A DNA stretch of 64,000 nucleotides from JACRCT01 sp049841135 (GTDB lineage Bacteria; Myxococcota; Myxococcia; Myxococcales; UBA5297): the NCBI GenBank assembly GCA_049841135.1, contig JASGHK010000006.1:806001-870000 (forward strand), given 5' to 3'. A model generated the notes under the pieces. The model worked only from the letters and a program-made list of their open reading frames with translations, made no database searches and was not told where the DNA came from. Shown here in pieces: positions 36,225 through 45,705 of this stretch (position 1 is the stretch's first letter; each line of letters starts with the position of its first letter). Both the position numbers and the translations under genes were made by a program.

Positions 36225-36533
36225 TCAGCGCCTCCTGCGTCGAACCTCCTCGGTGCGCTCGTCGGTGCGAACGATATTGATCAAGGCTGGGCGCCCTCGT
36301 GGGTACACGGAGGTGCACCATGCATTCGCGAGTCCATCCAGCGGGACCGCACGATGGTCTGGGTCGCGTAGTTCGCGGATCAGGCTCTCATGGCCAGACC
36401 GTCCCAGTCCCCAGACGGCGGCGACATCAAGGGACTTGGCCCATTTAAGGCAGGCGGATGTCAGGGAACTGGACCTGACCTGAGCGACGTACGTGCCGCC
36501 CTGGTACTCCATCAGAAACGTATAGAGCGACAT
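36225..36533 (-). CDS. Small conserved-looking cytoplasmic protein
   Basis: 102-residue protein starting at ATG 36533 with GGAGG 5 bases upstream on the minus strand; the longer open frame upstream is not coding-like. The sequence MSLYTFLMEYQGGTYVAQV leads into one helix (LTSACLKWAKSLDVAAVWG), and later WCTSVYPRGRPALINIVRT. It recalls widespread small hypothetical proteins beginning TFLMEFxGGTY, often found in accessory regions, whose role is unknown. It stands alone in the disrupted segment. Confidence 0.6.
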   Translation of the reverse strand: MSLYTFLMEYQGGTYVAQVRSSSLTSACLKWAKSLDVAAVWGLGRSGHESLIRELRDPDHRAVPLDGLANAWCTSVYPRGRPALINIVRTDERTEEVRRRRR

Positions 36534-36942
36534 CCTGGCCTCCGCCCGAGGGTCAGCGCGAAAGGATAGATCGTACCGAGCGGCCTCAGAGAACGAACTT
36601 GGGGACCGACGTCGTGACCCCCGACGACGCGTTCGCGCCGCTATGGGGGCGCGGCGGCGCGGCGCGACACCAAGGTTAGTCGACTTGAGTCGACTTACCC
36701 TGGCGGACGGAGGCGGCCTGAGGTGACAAGCGCGTTCCGAGCGCTCCGGTGGGTGCCGCCGTCCCAAGCAAGGCGGCTGGTCAAGCAGCTCGCCGAGGCC
36801 GCCGGCCAGAAGCACGCCGCCGCCCCCAGTGCCGACGCCCACGCCCTCGCCGAGCTCGCCCGCTGGAGCGACGAGTCCTCTCGGCGCCCGAGTCGAGTAG
36901 CTCAAGCAGCGTCTCGCCTAGGCCAAGCCCTCCCAGAAGCAC
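36534..36942 (+). other. Gene-poor stretch
   Basis: No ORF here is convincing. A frame from GTG 36723 has coding-like Ala/Arg composition but no recognisable domain. It runs into the repeat copies downstream. I see no RNA gene or insertion-sequence end. Confidence 0.5.
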
Positions 36943-37109
36943 TCGGGCCCAGCCGGAGGCCTGCTACGCGGTAGCAGGCTGCGGGCGGCTCTTCGTGCCC
37001 GGAGCTGCTGCGTCGGCGCAGCAGATGTCCCACCTTGTCGCCGGCCCACCCGGCGCCTCGTCGGGCCCAGCCGAAAGGCCTGCTACGCGGTCGCAGGCCC
37101 CGAGCGGCT
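36943..37109 (+). repeat. Two diverged direct repeats of about 48 bp, 118 bp apart
   Basis: Copy A (36943-36990) and copy B (37061-37109) share TCGGGCCCAGCCG, GGCCTGCTACGCGGT and GCAGGC...GAGCGGCT with a few differences. Within copy A, CCTGCTACGCGGTAGCAGG is a hairpin; copy B has one change in the arm. They lie next to the STAS remnant and the icmF 3' end. Confidence 0.6.
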
Positions 37110-37114
37110 CGCCG

Positions 37115-37170
37115 CTAGCCTCCAAGCGCGTAGTTCTGGAGCAGCCCGAGGTTGCTGCGCGCGCGAGCGC
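37115..37170 (-). pseudogene. Truncated 3' end of a STAS-like gene
   Basis: The minus strand encodes RSNLGLLQNYALGG and a stop, matching the C-terminus RSNLELLQNYALGG of the intact gene at 30754-31083. DNA identity is about three quarters over 42 bases in the same orientation. The remainder of the gene is missing, replaced at its 5' side by the icmF 3' end. Confidence 0.65.
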
Positions 37171-40100
37171 CTACATGTTCCTCCGATACTGCCCGCCGAC
37201 CTCGTAGAGCGCGTTCGTGATCTGCCCCAGCGAGCAGTGCCGCACCGCGTCCATCAGCACCTCGAACACGTTGCCGCCGTCGATCACCGTGGAGCGGATC
37301 CTCGCCAGGTGCCGCGGGGCCTCCTCGCGGTGCTCGGCGTGGAAGCGCTGCAGGCGCTCGAGCTGCGAGGCCTTCTCCGCGTCGGTGGAGCGCGCCAGCT
37401 CGAGCTTGCCGCCTGCGGTGCCGCTCGCCGGGTTGCGGAAGGTGTTCACGCCGATGAGCGGCAGGCTGCCATCGTGCTTCTTCTGCTCGTACAGCAGCGA
37501 CTCCTCCTGGATCTTCCCGCGCTGGTAGCCGGTCTCCATGGCCCCCAGCACGCCGCCGCGCGAGGAGAGCGCCTCGAACTCCGCGAGCACCGCCTCCTCC
37601 ACCAGGTCGGTCAGCTCCTCGAGGATGAAGGCGCCCTGGTTCGGGTTCTCGTTCTTCGAGAGGCCCCACTCGCGGTTAATGATGAGCTGGATGGCCATTG
37701 CCCGCCGCACGCTCTCCTCAGTGGGCGTGGTGATGGCCTCGTCGTAGGCGTTGGTGTGCAGCGAGTTGCAGTTGTCGTAGACGGCGATGAGCGCTTGCAG
37801 CGTGGTGCGGATGTCGTTGAAGGCGATCTCCTGGGCGTGCAGCGACCGGCCGCTCGTCTGCACGTGATACTTGAGCTTCTGGCTGCGCTCGTTGCCGCCG
37901 TACTTGTCGCGCATCGCCACCGCCCAGATGCGCCGCGCCACCCGCCCGATGACCGAGTACTCCGGGTCCATCCCGTTGGAGAAGAAGAAGGAGAGGTTGG
38001 GCGCGAAGTCGTCGATCTTCATCCCGCGCGCGAGGTAGCTCTCGACGTAGGTGAAGCCGTTGGCGAGCGTGAAGGCGAGCTGGGTGACGGGGTTCGCCCC
38101 GGCCTCGGCGATGTGGTACCCGCTGATCGACACCGAGTAGAAGTTCCGCACCGCCTGGTCGACAAAGTACTGCTGGATGTCGCCCATCATCTTCAGCGCG
38201 AACTCGGTGGAGAAGATGCAGGTGTTCTGGCCCTGGTCCTCCTTGAGGATGTCCGCCTGCACCGTGCCGCGCACCGTCGACAGCGTCTGGGCGCGGATTC
38301 GCTCGCGCTCCTCTGCGCTCGGGGCGCGGCCGTTCGCATTGGTGAAGACGTCCACCTGCTGGTCGATGGCGGCGTTGAAGTAGAAGGCCAGGATGATCGG
38401 CGCCGGGCCGTTGATGGTCATCGACACCGAGGTCGTCGGCGCGCACAGGTCGAAGCCCGAGTAGAGGACCTTCATGTCCTCCAGGGTGGCGATGGAGACG
38501 CCGGAGTTGCCGACCTTGCCGTGGATGTCGGGGCGCAAGTCGGGGTCGCAGCCGTAGAGGGTGACCGAGTCGAAGGCGGTCGAGAGCCGGTGCGCCGGCA
38601 TCCCCTCGCTGACCTTCTTGAAGCGCCGGTTGGTGCGGAAGGCGTCGCCCTCGCCGGCGAACATGCGCGTCGGGTCCTCGCCCTCGCGCTTGAAGGGGAA
38701 GACGCCCGCGGTGAACGGGAAGGAGCCGGGGAGGCTCTCGCGGTAGAGGAAGCGCAGGACCTCGCCCTCGTCCTCGTACCGGGGCAGCGCGACCTTGGGG
38801 ATCTTCGTGCCGGAGAGCGAGGTCGTCTTGAGCGCGGGGCGGACCTCCTTCTCGCGCACCTTCACCACCAGCTCGTCGGCGGAGTAGCGCTCCTTGAGCG
38901 TGGGCCAGCAGCCGAGCAGCGCCTTCGCCTCGGCGGTCAGCTCGCCCTCCTTGGCGGCGGCGACGGAGTCGAGCGAGGCGACCGCCGGATCCTGGTTGGC
39001 GAGCAGTCCCTTGGCGATGCGCAGCGCCTGCCGCTCGCGGGCGACGCGCGCCTGGGCGTCGGCACGCTTCAGGTACCCGCGCACCGTCTCGGAGATCTCG
39101 GCGAGGTAGCGCATCCGGTCCGGCGGGACGATGGCCCGGCCGTGCGAGCTGGCCTTCACGCTCACCTTGGGCAGCGTGCCGTCGCCGCTCCTCAGGCCCT
39201 TCTCCTTCAGCTTCGTGCGCAGCGCCTGGTAAAGCGCGGTGACGCCGTCGTCGTTGAAGCGCGAGGCCATCGTCCCGAAGACGGGCAGCTGCTCGAGCGG
39301 GGTCGAGAAGGCTTCGCGGTTGCGCTGCACCTGCTTGCGCACGTCGCGCAGCGCGTCCTCGGCGCCCTTGCGGTCGAACTTGTTGATGGCGACGAAGTCG
39401 GCGAAGTCGAGCATGTCGATCTTCTCGAGCTGCGAGGCCGCGCCGAACTCGGGCGTCATCACGTAGAGCGAGACGTCGACCAGGGGGACGATGGCCGCGT
39501 CGCCCTGGCCGATGCCCGAGGTCTCCACCAGCACCAGGTCGAACCCCGACAGCCGGCAGGCGGCGATGGCCTCGGGCAGCGCCGCCGCCAGCTCGGTGCC
39601 GGTGTCGCGGGTCGCCAGCGAGCGCATGTAGATGTTCGGGTGCTCGATGGCGTTCATGCGGATCCGGTCGCCCAAGAGCGCCCCGCCGGTCCGCTTGCGC
39701 GACGGGTCCACCGAGAGCACGGCGATGCGCAGCGAGTCCTGCAGGTCGAGGCGGAAGCGGCGGACGAGCTCGTCGGCGAGCGAGCTCTTGCCCGCCCCGC
39801 CGGTCCCGGTCACGCCCAGCGCCGGGACGTGCGTGGCCTTGGAGGCCTCGAGCAGCTCCGCGCGCAGCTCCGGGGAGTAGGCGCCGTTCTCCAGCGCGGT
39901 GAGCGCGCGGGCCAGGAGGCGCCGGTCGCCCGAGCGCAGCGACTCGAGCAGCTTGGCGGGCTGCGGCGCGCCCTCGCTGGGGTCGAAGTCGCTCTTCTCG
40001 AGGACGTCGTTGATCATCCCCTGCAGGCCCAGCGCCGCCCCGTCCTCCGGCGAGTAGATGCGGGTGACGCCCGCCTCCTGCAGCGCGCGGATCTTCCTCG

Positions 40101-40468
40101 GGCACGATGACCCCGCCGCCGCCGCCGAAGACCCGGATGCGGCTGCCGCCGCCCTTTCGCAGCAGGTCGAGCATGTAGCGGAAGAACTCGAGGTGCCCGC
40201 CCTGGTAGCTGGTCACCGCGATGGCCTGCACGTCCTCCTGCAGCGCCGCGTTGACGATCTCGCCCACCGACCGGTTGTGCCCCAGGTGCACGACCTCGGC
40301 GCCCGAGGCCTGCAGGATGCGCCGCATGATGTTGATGGAGGCGTCGTGGCCGTCGAACAGCGAGGTGGCGGTGACGAGCCGAACGCGGTGCCGGGCGCGG
40401 TACGGCGCGAGCTTCCGGGCGAGGCCCTGGCCGGCCTGTCCGGCCGGGAGAGGACGACCATCGGACAT
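37171..40468 (-). CDS. icmF: Fused isobutyryl-CoA mutase IcmF (apparent 1-base insertion near 40094)
   Basis: Adenosylcobalamin-dependent acyl-CoA mutase of about 1,100 residues that interconverts isobutyryl- and n-butyryl-CoA and, in some members, isovaleryl/pivalyl-CoA. Domain order is that of IcmF: an N-terminal B12-binding domain with the His ligand in LFDGHDASINIMRRIL, a MeaI-type P-loop GTPase chaperone (GVTGTGGAGKSS), then the TIM-barrel mutase (SGYHIAEAGANPVTQLAF). The start is ATG 40468. After VFGGGGGVIVPEE the frame shifts: one extra A (T40094/T40095 on the plus strand) separates it from IRALQEAGVTRIYSPEDG, where the rest of the protein continues. Unless this is a sequencing error, the protein is split in its B12 domain. 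Ends next to the STAS remnant. Confidence 0.93.
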
Positions 40469-40586
40469 GGAACGGACCCCCGATTCGAGAGGTGCAGCGA
40501 AGGGTCTGTTCTAACCACGCGGAGTCACGGGCAGCTTGCGAGAACGAGGTGGCGTTCACACGCTTGCCCGCAACCCGACGCCGCGC

Positions 40587-40620
40587 GCGCGCATCTTTCC
40601 TCCCGATGGGGGATGCGCGC
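40587..40620 (+). promoter_or_regulatory. Stable hairpin in the leader of the CBS gene
   Basis: Perfect 9-bp stem GCGCGCATC (40587-40595) with GATGCGCGC (40612-40620) and an inner CCTCCC/GGGG pairing, 56 bases before the ATG at 40677. No T-run follows, so it is not a simple terminator. It may structure the 5' UTR or insulate the divergent icmF promoter. Confidence 0.4.
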
Positions 40621-40676
40621 TCCCCAGTCGGGCGGTTACCGAAGAGCTATCAACAACCCATTTCGGGGAGGAAACC

Positions 40677-41126
40677 ATGGCGAAGACCGTTTCGGACCTG
40701 CTGAACGCGAAGAAGAAGCAGCTCACCACCATCACCCCGGACAAGAGCGTCCAGGACGCGGTGAACACGATGGTCGAGCTTCGGATCGGCTCGTTGGTCG
40801 TCGTAGGCAAGGAGCACGAGCTGGTCGGCATCATGACCGAGCGCGACGTGCTGCGTCAGTGCGCCAAGGCGCCCAACCGCCTGAGCGACACCAAGGTCGG
40901 CGACGTCATGACCACCCAGGTCATCGTCGGCAAGCTCGACGACAGCGTGAAGTTCGTCGAGGAGACCATGACCGCGCGCCGCATCCGCCACCTGCCCATC
41001 GTCGAGGGCAACAAGGTCACCGGGATGATCTCCATCGGCGACGTGGTCCGCTCGATGATGGACGACTCGACCTCCGAGGCGAACGACCTGCGCGACCGCC
41101 TGGCCGCGCACTACGTCGTCGCGTAG
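40677..41126 (+). CDS. CBS-pair domain protein
   Basis: 149-residue cytoplasmic protein made of two CBS domains: VSDLLNAKKKQLTTITPDKS to LVGIMTERDVLRQ, and VGDVMTTQVIVGKLDDSV to VTGMISIGDVVR. Such stand-alone pairs bind adenosyl ligands (AMP, ATP, SAM) and regulate a partner. ATG 40677 is fixed by GGGGAGGAAACC upstream; the longer frame upstream is unsupported. Divergent from icmF, with 208 bases between the two starts. Confidence 0.93.
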   Translation: MAKTVSDLLNAKKKQLTTITPDKSVQDAVNTMVELRIGSLVVVGKEHELVGIMTERDVLRQCAKAPNRLSDTKVGDVMTTQVIVGKLDDSVKFVEETMTARRIRHLPIVEGNKVTGMISIGDVVRSMMDDSTSEANDLRDRLAAHYVVA

Positions 41127-41205
41127 CGGGGATCGCGCGCTGAGGGACGACGGACGATGTTGATGGATACCGACATATCTTCAGCGCATCGCTGAGCCGA
41201 CTCTG

Positions 41206-41227
41206 GGGCTGGCCTTCGGGCCAGCCC
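41206..41227. terminator. TTCG-tetraloop hairpin between convergent genes
   Basis: Perfect 9-bp stem GGGCTGGCC/GGCCAGCCC closed by TTCG, ending on the first base of the archaemetzincin stop. Neither side has a long T-run, so termination may be Rho-assisted or bidirectional. Confidence 0.55.
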
Positions 41228-42189
41228 TACTTCTTGGGTGCCTCGGCGACGAGCTTGGCCTGCTTCTCCAGCAGCGCCGCGTCCGCGTCGAAGCCGTTGT
41301 CGCGCGCGAACTTCGCCAGGGCCTTGAAGCGCTTCTCGGGGTCCACGCCGCTGAACCAGGCCACCTTCTGCAGGCACTGCGGGCACAGGTCGAGCGGCGC
41401 CTTGTCGGACTCCTCCAGGCTGTTGCTGCCGTTCATCTGGCATTCCCAGGCGACGCAGTGATCGATGCCGAAGAGGTGGCCGATCTCGTGCGTCGCCGTC
41501 TCGGTCGTTCGGCGCAGGCAGCGCGCGAAGCCGGCGGGCGTCGAGGGGTCGCCGAAGCGGGCGATGGACCAGATGCCCAGGCCGTTGTCGGGCAGGGCCT
41601 CTCCGAAGACGAAGTTCCACGAGGGCTCGGGGAAGAGGTCCACGGTGGTCAGCCCGATGAGCGCGATGGCGTCCTTGGGCACGATGGGCATCAGCTTGTG
41701 CTCCATCACCCAGATCGTGTTGAGCTGCAGCTGCTCGGTGACGGGGTGGATGCGGCGCGCCTCGGCGGGGATCTCGCTCACCGCCATGGGCTCCATCACC
41801 TTCACCGGGAGCCCGAAGAACTGGCTCGTGAAGTCGGCGGTGGCCCGGAGGATCTTCTCGCGCGGGCCGACGAAGGTGCCGATGGGCTTGAGGTAGATTG
41901 TCCGCCGCTCGGGAGTGGGCTTGAGCGGCTTGCGCGCGAGGTACTCCTCGAACGACTGACCTGGCTCGGGGAACTGCGCGAGCCACTCGCCCGGCTGCGG
42001 TGCGGTCTTGGGCGTGTGGACCGCCTTGAGCCGCTCGAAGCGCGGCTCGAGCTTCTCGGCGCGCAGCTCGGCTGCGCCCTGGATGCCGGCCGGACGGGGC
42101 GCCTTGCGCGAGGCAGCGACCGCCAGCGAGGTCACGGTGATGGCCATCGCCGCCGCGCCCACCGTCCGAAGAAGGACCCGCTTTCGCAT
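41227..42189 (-). CDS. Exported archaemetzincin-like metalloprotease (M54)
   Basis: 320-residue zinc peptidase. The catalytic signature HEIGHLFGIDHCVAWECQM matches the archaemetzincin pattern HExxHxxGxxHCxxxxCxM, and the second Cys pair (CPQC) for the structural zinc follows 20 or so residues later. The N-terminus (RKRVLLRTVGAAAMAITVTS) is a hydrophobic signal sequence, whereas typical archaemetzincins are cytoplasmic and about 180-200 residues; here an extra region of about 100 residues precedes the catalytic domain. It probably acts in the periplasm or outside the cell. Substrates are unknown. Faces the CBS gene across a hairpin. Confidence 0.9.
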   Translation of the reverse strand: MRKRVLLRTVGAAAMAITVTSLAVAASRKAPRPAGIQGAAELRAEKLEPRFERLKAVHTPKTAPQPGEWLAQFPEPGQSFEEYLARKPLKPTPERRTIYLKPIGTFVGPREKILRATADFTSQFFGLPVKVMEPMAVSEIPAEARRIHPVTEQLQLNTIWVMEHKLMPIVPKDAIALIGLTTVDLFPEPSWNFVFGEALPDNGLGIWSIARFGDPSTPAGFARCLRRTTETATHEIGHLFGIDHCVAWECQMNGSNSLEESDKAPLDLCPQCLQKVAWFSGVDPEKRFKALAKFARDNGFDADAALLEKQAKLVAEAPKK

Positions 42190-42375
42190 GGGGACCAGAG
42201 TACCGCTGGACCAAGGGCCGATGGCACCGCCCCACGGCTGGCTCTAGACTGTCGCCCGTCGTTTCGTCCGTGCTTTCGCGGACTTGTCTGGCGCTGTCAC
42301 AAGAAATGACCCCGCCGCGTTGGTCGAGTGAGCAGGCCCGATGGCCTGCCTCCACTTCAGCCCGGAGGTACCTCG

Positions 42376-45084
42376 ATGACGACGGCAATGGCGCGGACGA
42401 TGGACGTGACGGAAGGCAACGAGAGCTGCGGCGGCCGCCTGGTGGCCAGCGACGGCCGGGCGCTTCCGCTCAAGGAGACGCGGCTGAAGGTGGACGCCAA
42501 GGGCGGCGTCGCCCGGGTCGTGCTCGAGCAGCGCTTCGCCAACCCCCACGACGAGCCGCTCTGCGTCACCTACCTGTTGCCGTTGCCGGCCGACGGTGCC
42601 GTGAGCGGCTTCTCGTTCGTCATCGGCCAGCGGCGCATCCGCGGCGAGGTGGATCGGAAGGAGCGCGCTCGCCAGCGCTACGAGCAGGCGCTGGTCGAGG
42701 GTCGCAGCGCCGCCATCGTCGAGCAGGACCGCTCCAGCCTCTTCAGCCAGGAGATCGGCAACATCCCGCCGCGCACCGAGGTCGTCGCAGAGATCGTCGT
42801 CGATCAGCGCCTGGCGTGGCTGACCGAAGGCGCCTGGGAGCTGCGCTTCCCCACCGCCGTCGCCCCGCGCTACCAGGGCCAGGCCGGCCGCGTGGACGAC
42901 GCGCCCAAGCTCAACGTGCCGATCGCCGAGGGCTCCACCGGCGCCCGGATGTTCGTGGACCTGTGTCTGCGCGACGCCGCGCTCGACGCCGGCCGCCCCG
43001 AGTCTCCCTCGCACGCCATGCGCTTCGTGCCGCTGGGTAGCGGCGGGCCTCCGTGCCCGTCGGTCCTGCTCGGGAGCCTGGAAGCAGAGAAGGGCGTGCC
43101 GCTCGACCGCGACGTGGTCGTGCGCTGGCCGGCTGCGCAGCCCGAGGTGGGGCTGTCGCTGACGACGAGCCGGCCAGCGCAGGGCAAGCCCAACAGCGAA
43201 GCTGCCTTCGGCCTGCTCACCGTCGTCCCGCCGCGTCCCGAGCGGCAGGTCGAGTTCGTGCCGCGCGACCTCATCGTGCTGCTCGACACCTCCGGGTCGA
43301 TGGGCGGCGAGCCCCTCTCGCAGGCCAAGCGGATCGTCGCCGCGCTCATCGACTCGCTCGACGCCCGTGACCGGCTGGAGCTGATCGAGTTCTCGACCTC
43401 CGCCCATCGCTTCAAGTGGCGGGCTGCCGAGGCCTCTCCCAAGCTCAAGAAGAAGGCGCTCGAATGGCTGGATGGCCTCGAGGCCAGCGGCGGCACCGAG
43501 ATGCGCGAGGGCATCTTCGAGGCCCTCGTGCCGCTGCGCGCCGACGCTCAGCGCCAGGTCGTGCTGGTCACCGACGGGCTCATCGGCTTCGAGAGCGAGG
43601 TCGTGGCCGCCATCCTGGCGAAGCTGCCTGCCGGCTCGCGCCTGCACACCGTAGGCGTCGGCTCGGCGGTCAACCGCTCCCTGACCGGCCCCGCCGCGCG
43701 CGCCGGCCACGGCCTGGAGATCGTCGTCGGCCTCGGCGAGGACCCGGAGCGCGCCGCGCGCCGCTTGCTGGCGCGCACCGAGCGGCCGCTGGTCACCAAC
43801 CTGCTCCTCGCCGGGTCGGCCTTGCTCGAGCACGCGCCGCAGCGGCTGCCGGACCTGTTCGCCGGCGCCCCGGTGCTCATCGGCGTGAAGCTGAAGGCCG
43901 AGGGCGGCACGCTCGAGGTGCTGGGGCGCGGCCCGCGCGACGCCTTCTCTCAGCGCCTCGACGTGGCGCCGGTCGACTTCGCTTCCGGCAACGCTGCCGC
44001 TGCGACGCTCTTCGGGCGCGAGCAGGTCGAGGATCTGGAGCTGCGGGTGGCGGCGGGTGAGCCGAAGCACGGGATCGATCCGCAGATCGAGAAGATCGGC
44101 CTCGACTTCCAGATCGCCACGCGGCGCACGTCCTGGGTGGCCATCAGCGACCTCGTCGAGGTCGACCCGCGCTCGCCCACCCGCCGCGAGGAGATGCCCC
44201 ACGAGCTCGCCTTTGGCTTGAGCGCGGAAGGGCTCGGGCTGCGCGCGGCTGGCGCGGCGGTCACCGCCACCGGGTCGGTCGTGGCCCAGCGAGTCCTGGA
44301 GACGACCGCCGAGGTGGATGACCTCGCGGACCGGGCCATGGCTTCGGTCGCCGCTCCGGCGCCGGCGCCAGCCAAGCGCTCCATGCTGGGCGGGCTCTTC
44401 GAGTCCAAGGACAAGAAGAGGGAAGTGGCCAGCGAGCGTGCGAAAGCCGGGGAAGCACCGCCGGCAAGGATGGGCGTGGCCGGTCCTCCGCGCTTCGAGG
44501 CCGACGAAGACGTGAGCATGCCGGAGGAGAAGGAAGAGGCCGAGTCCGAGGCGCGGTTCGCAGACGCCGAGCGGCTCGCCATACCCCAAGAGCCCGAACC
44601 CGAGCCCGAGGCGTCTCCCGCGCCGCCCAGTGCGAGGAAGGCAGAGCCCGAGAAGCCCGCCGAGACTGCGAAGACGGTCGCCGCGCCGCCCCGTTCCGTT
44701 GCTCGTCGTCCGTCCGCACCGAAGCCTCCGGCCCCGCCTGCTGCCGCCGCGCCACGTGGCCGGGCTGCGGCTGGGAAGCCGGCCGGCGCCCTGGCGCTCA
44801 CCGCGCGCGTCGCGCTCCTCCGCGGCCGGGAGCTCGTCCTCGAGCTCACGGTCGACGCCCGAGGCCTGGCGTGGGCCCCCGCGCGCCCGGTGGTGGTCAC
44901 CTTCGACGACGGCACGGTGCTGCAAGGCACGATTGAGCTGGAGCGCACCACCGCGCCCATGTCGCTGACCTCCGGCCAGGTGGTCCGGGTGGTCATCCGC
45001 CTCGACGCGGAGGCGCCCCAGAGCCGGCCGCTGCGCGCGGCCCTGACCTCGATGGGAAGCGCGATCATCGCCGAGCTGAGCTGA
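42376..45084 (+). CDS. VIT and von Willebrand A domain protein
   Basis: 902-residue protein. ATG 42376 follows CGGAGGT. The VIT domain covers about 15-150 (VVLEQRFANPHDEPLCVTYL), followed by a VWA domain (about 295-460) with the MIDAS motif DTSGSM for a divalent cation. A beta-rich region follows, and then a Pro/Ala/Glu low-complexity linker (about 650-800). The C-terminal 90 residues repeat a beta-sandwich pattern. There is no signal peptide or TM helix, so it may be cytoplasmic or exported non-classically. The sigma-like gene starts 45 bases downstream. Confidence 0.88.
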   Translation: MTTAMARTMDVTEGNESCGGRLVASDGRALPLKETRLKVDAKGGVARVVLEQRFANPHDEPLCVTYLLPLPADGAVSGFSFVIGQRRIRGEVDRKERARQRYEQALVEGRSAAIVEQDRSSLFSQEIGNIPPRTEVVAEIVVDQRLAWLTEGAWELRFPTAVAPRYQGQAGRVDDAPKLNVPIAEGSTGARMFVDLCLRDAALDAGRPESPSHAMRFVPLGSGGPPCPSVLLGSLEAEKGVPLDRDVVVRWPAAQPEVGLSLTTSRPAQGKPNSEAAFGLLTVVPPRPERQVEFVPRDLIVLLDTSGSMGGEPLSQAKRIVAALIDSLDARDRLELIEFSTSAHRFKWRAAEASPKLKKKALEWLDGLEASGGTEMREGIFEALVPLRADAQRQVVLVTDGLIGFESEVVAAILAKLPAGSRLHTVGVGSAVNRSLTGPAARAGHGLEIVVGLGEDPERAARRLLARTERPLVTNLLLAGSALLEHAPQRLPDLFAGAPVLIGVKLKAEGGTLEVLGRGPRDAFSQRLDVAPVDFASGNAAAATLFGREQVEDLELRVAAGEPKHGIDPQIEKIGLDFQIATRRTSWVAISDLVEVDPRSPTRREEMPHELAFGLSAEGLGLRAAGAAVTATGSVVAQRVLETTAEVDDLADRAMASVAAPAPAPAKRSMLGGLFESKDKKREVASERAKAGEAPPARMGVAGPPRFEADEDVSMPEEKEEAESEARFADAERLAIPQEPEPEPEASPAPPSARKAEPEKPAETAKTVAAPPRSVARRPSAPKPPAPPAAAAPRGRAAAGKPAGALALTARVALLRGRELVLELTVDARGLAWAPARPVVVTFDDGTVLQGTIELERTTAPMSLTSGQVVRVVIRLDAEAPQSRPLRAALTSMGSAIIAELS

Positions 45085-45129
45085 GGGTTGAGGACCCAAG
45101 GCCTACAGCCTGGATAGAGTAGGAGCCGC

Positions 45130-45705
45130 ATGGCGGACCTGGACCACCACCTGCCGGCCATCGTCGCCGGCGACGCCGACGCCTTCGGGCGCTGGGTCGC
45201 CGGCGTCGAGCTGCAGGTGCGCGACTCGCTTCGGCCGTTCGCGGCCTCGGTCGACGCCGAGGCGGTGCTGCAGGAGTCGCTGCTCCGGGTTTGGCAGACG
45301 GCGCCTGGGTTCAAGCCCGACGGGCGGCCCAACGCGCTCTTGCGGCTGGCGGTGCGCATCGCCCGGAACCTGGCCGTCAGCGAGATCCGCAAGCTGCGCA
45401 CCGACCAGGTCGACCCTGAAGATCTCGAGCGCGCGCTGGCGAAGCTCGAGGCGTATCAGGCCGCCGAGGGACCGGACCCGTACCTGCGGCGGCTGGTGGA
45501 GGAGTGCCGCAAGAAGCTGCCGGGAAAGCCCTCCGAGGCGCTCGCGCAGCGGCTCGCCAGCGGTGGCTTCGAGCCCGACGCCACGCTCGCCGAGCGCGTG
45601 AGCATGAAGCTCAATACGTTCCTGCAGAACGTGACGCGCGCGCGCAAGTTGATGGCCGAGTGCCTGAAGAAGAAGGGCGTGGACCTGGAGGCGGAGCTGT
45701 CATGA
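45130..45705 (+). CDS. Sigma-70-like (ECF) protein with degenerate region 4
   Basis: 191-residue protein. A sigma region 2-like part (VDAEAVLQESLLRVWQTAPG) and the following RIARNLAVSEIRKLRTDQVD resemble ECF sigma factors that bind core RNA polymerase and the -10 element. The C-terminal half is helical but lacks an obvious region 4 HTH, which leaves promoter recognition doubtful. The stop overlaps the start of the 78-residue gene by four bases (ATGA). It follows the VIT/VWA gene by 45 bases. A sigma factor controlling these neighbours is the simplest reading; a sigma-like regulator without DNA binding is the alternative. Confidence 0.6.
   Translation: MADLDHHLPAIVAGDADAFGRWVAGVELQVRDSLRPFAASVDAEAVLQESLLRVWQTAPGFKPDGRPNALLRLAVRIARNLAVSEIRKLRTDQVDPEDLERALAKLEAYQAAEGPDPYLRRLVEECRKKLPGKPSEALAQRLASGGFEPDATLAERVSMKLNTFLQNVTRARKLMAECLKKKGVDLEAELS

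Noticed and set aside
36723..36974. Possible 83-codon gene from GTG
   Set aside because: No recognisable domain or SD, and it runs into the repeat copy.
37237..40110. 957-codon plus-strand frame opposite icmF
   Set aside because: Antisense shadow with no motifs; icmF domains are unambiguous.
40550..40566. Possible sigma-54 (-24/-12) promoter before the CBS gene
   Set aside because: The distance between the GG and GC elements is 13 rather than 10 bases.
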